Of a stretch of 64,000 bases of DNA, positions 63,643-64,000 are shown in pieces; positions within the stretch are counted from its first letter, which is position 1, and every line of letters starts with the position of its first letter. The translations under genes were made by a program, and so were the position numbers. The notes beneath the pieces are model-generated. The model did not search any database. It saw nothing but the letters and a program-made list of their open reading frames with translations, and was not told where the DNA came from. The stretch is from Parasphingorhabdus cellanae (lineage in GTDB: Bacteria > Pseudomonadota > Alphaproteobacteria > Sphingomonadales > Sphingomonadaceae), in NCBI RefSeq assembly GCF_017498565.1, contig NZ_CP071794.1, forward strand, positions 2,842,001 through 2,906,000, written 5' to 3'.

Positions 63643-64000
63643 ATGGAATATATCTCAACTCGCGCCAGTGGTTCAGGGGACGCCGAGCCACTAAATTTTG
63701 AACAGGTAACTCTAGCTGGACTGGCTGGCGATGGTGGGCTTTACGTGCCAACACATTGGCCTAAACTGACGTCGGCAGAGATCGCTGATATGGCAGGGCT
63801 GCCATATTCTGAAATAGCAGTTCGTGTGATGCGGCCGTTTATAGGGGATGTTCTCACAGAGGATGAGTTACGCGACTTATGTGAGCAAGCCTATGGGCGC
63901 TTTGCACATAAGGCCGTGACGCCATTGGTGCAATTGGATGGCCAGCATTGGTTGCTCGAATTGTTTCACGGTCCGACTTTGGCGTTCAAGGATGTCGCAT
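63643..64000 (+). CDS. thrC: Threonine synthase, 3' end beyond window
   Basis: The first 119 codons are present. MEYISTRASGSGDAEPLNF and AGLADGGLYVPTHWP-like text near 29-44 match the N-terminal domain of the long bacterial threonine synthase, and LFHGPTLAFKDVA at the window edge contains the PLP-binding lysine. The enzyme makes threonine from O-phosphohomoserine. It starts 42 bases after surf1, the usual order in sphingomonads. No error is seen in the part available. Confidence 0.93.
   Translation, partial: MEYISTRASGSGDAEPLNFEQVTLAGLAGDGGLYVPTHWPKLTSAEIADMAGLPYSEIAVRVMRPFIGDVLTEDELRDLCEQAYGRFAHKAVTPLVQLDGQHWLLELFHGPTLAFKDVA

Overview
The window is a piece of a Sphingomonadales (alphaproteobacterial) chromosome, probably from a Sphingorhabdus/Parasphingorhabdus/Sphingopyxis-like marine or freshwater sphingomonad. 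The assignment rests on protein style and on two conserved blocks: dnaA / rpsT / mutM / ubiE-ubiB-coaBC-dut, and coxB-coxA-ctaB-small ORF-ctaG-coxC-DUF983-surf1-thrC. No 16S gene is present, so the genus is an inference.

Layout. 1-4442 (minus strand): an argH-lipoprotein-lysA-siroheme synthase-DUF2721 operon, with a TlpA-type thioredoxin lipoprotein facing away from argH. 5090-5907: a long imperfect inverted repeat, tRNA-Val(TAC), and an AT-rich dnaA upstream region with a perfect DnaA box. 6031-16851: dnaA, a DUF4136 lipoprotein and a pseudo-receiver/winged-helix regulator, then rpsT, mutM and a forward operon-like run ubiE-ubiB-secreted protein-coaBC-dut-secreted protein-moeB. 16848-22073: GFA protein, sirtuin, dapB, an ABC-F ATPase preceded by a probable regulatory leader peptide, nth, a DUF6491-like secreted protein and tRNA-Arg(CCG). 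22086-27186: a TetR regulator divergent from a DevC/DevA/HlyD/TolC-type efflux operon. 27319-31102: a Gfo/Idh/MocA oxidoreductase, a TauD-like dioxygenase and a sodium:solute symporter.

31429-47538 is an accessory Wzx/Wzy-type exopolysaccharide locus: outer-membrane export lipoprotein, hexapeptide acyltransferase, priming sugar-phosphate transferase, three GT4/GT2-type glycosyltransferases and a GT25-like one, pyruvyltransferase, flippase, Wzc-like co-polymerase with fused tyrosine kinase, polymerase, a small membrane protein, a BBP2-type beta-barrel and an exported beta-helix protein. Genes lie on both strands in blocks, which suggests modular assembly. Two tandem Baeyer-Villiger-type monooxygenases follow (47684-50866), the second with a palindrome directly upstream.

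50910-64000 returns to housekeeping genes: leucyl aminopeptidase, NlpC/P60 hydrolase and argC (forward), pyrE-pdxJ-acpS-lepB (reverse), and the aa3-type cytochrome c oxidase operon with its heme and copper assembly factors, ending in thrC cut by the window edge.

No phage, insertion-sequence transposase, CRISPR array or rRNA was seen. The least ordinary signals are the ABC-F leader peptide with its inverted repeat, the long inverted-repeat element near tRNA-Val, the degenerate receiver fused to a winged helix, the overlapping hairpins between coxA and ctaB, and the small or uncharacterised proteins at the end of the exopolysaccharide locus.
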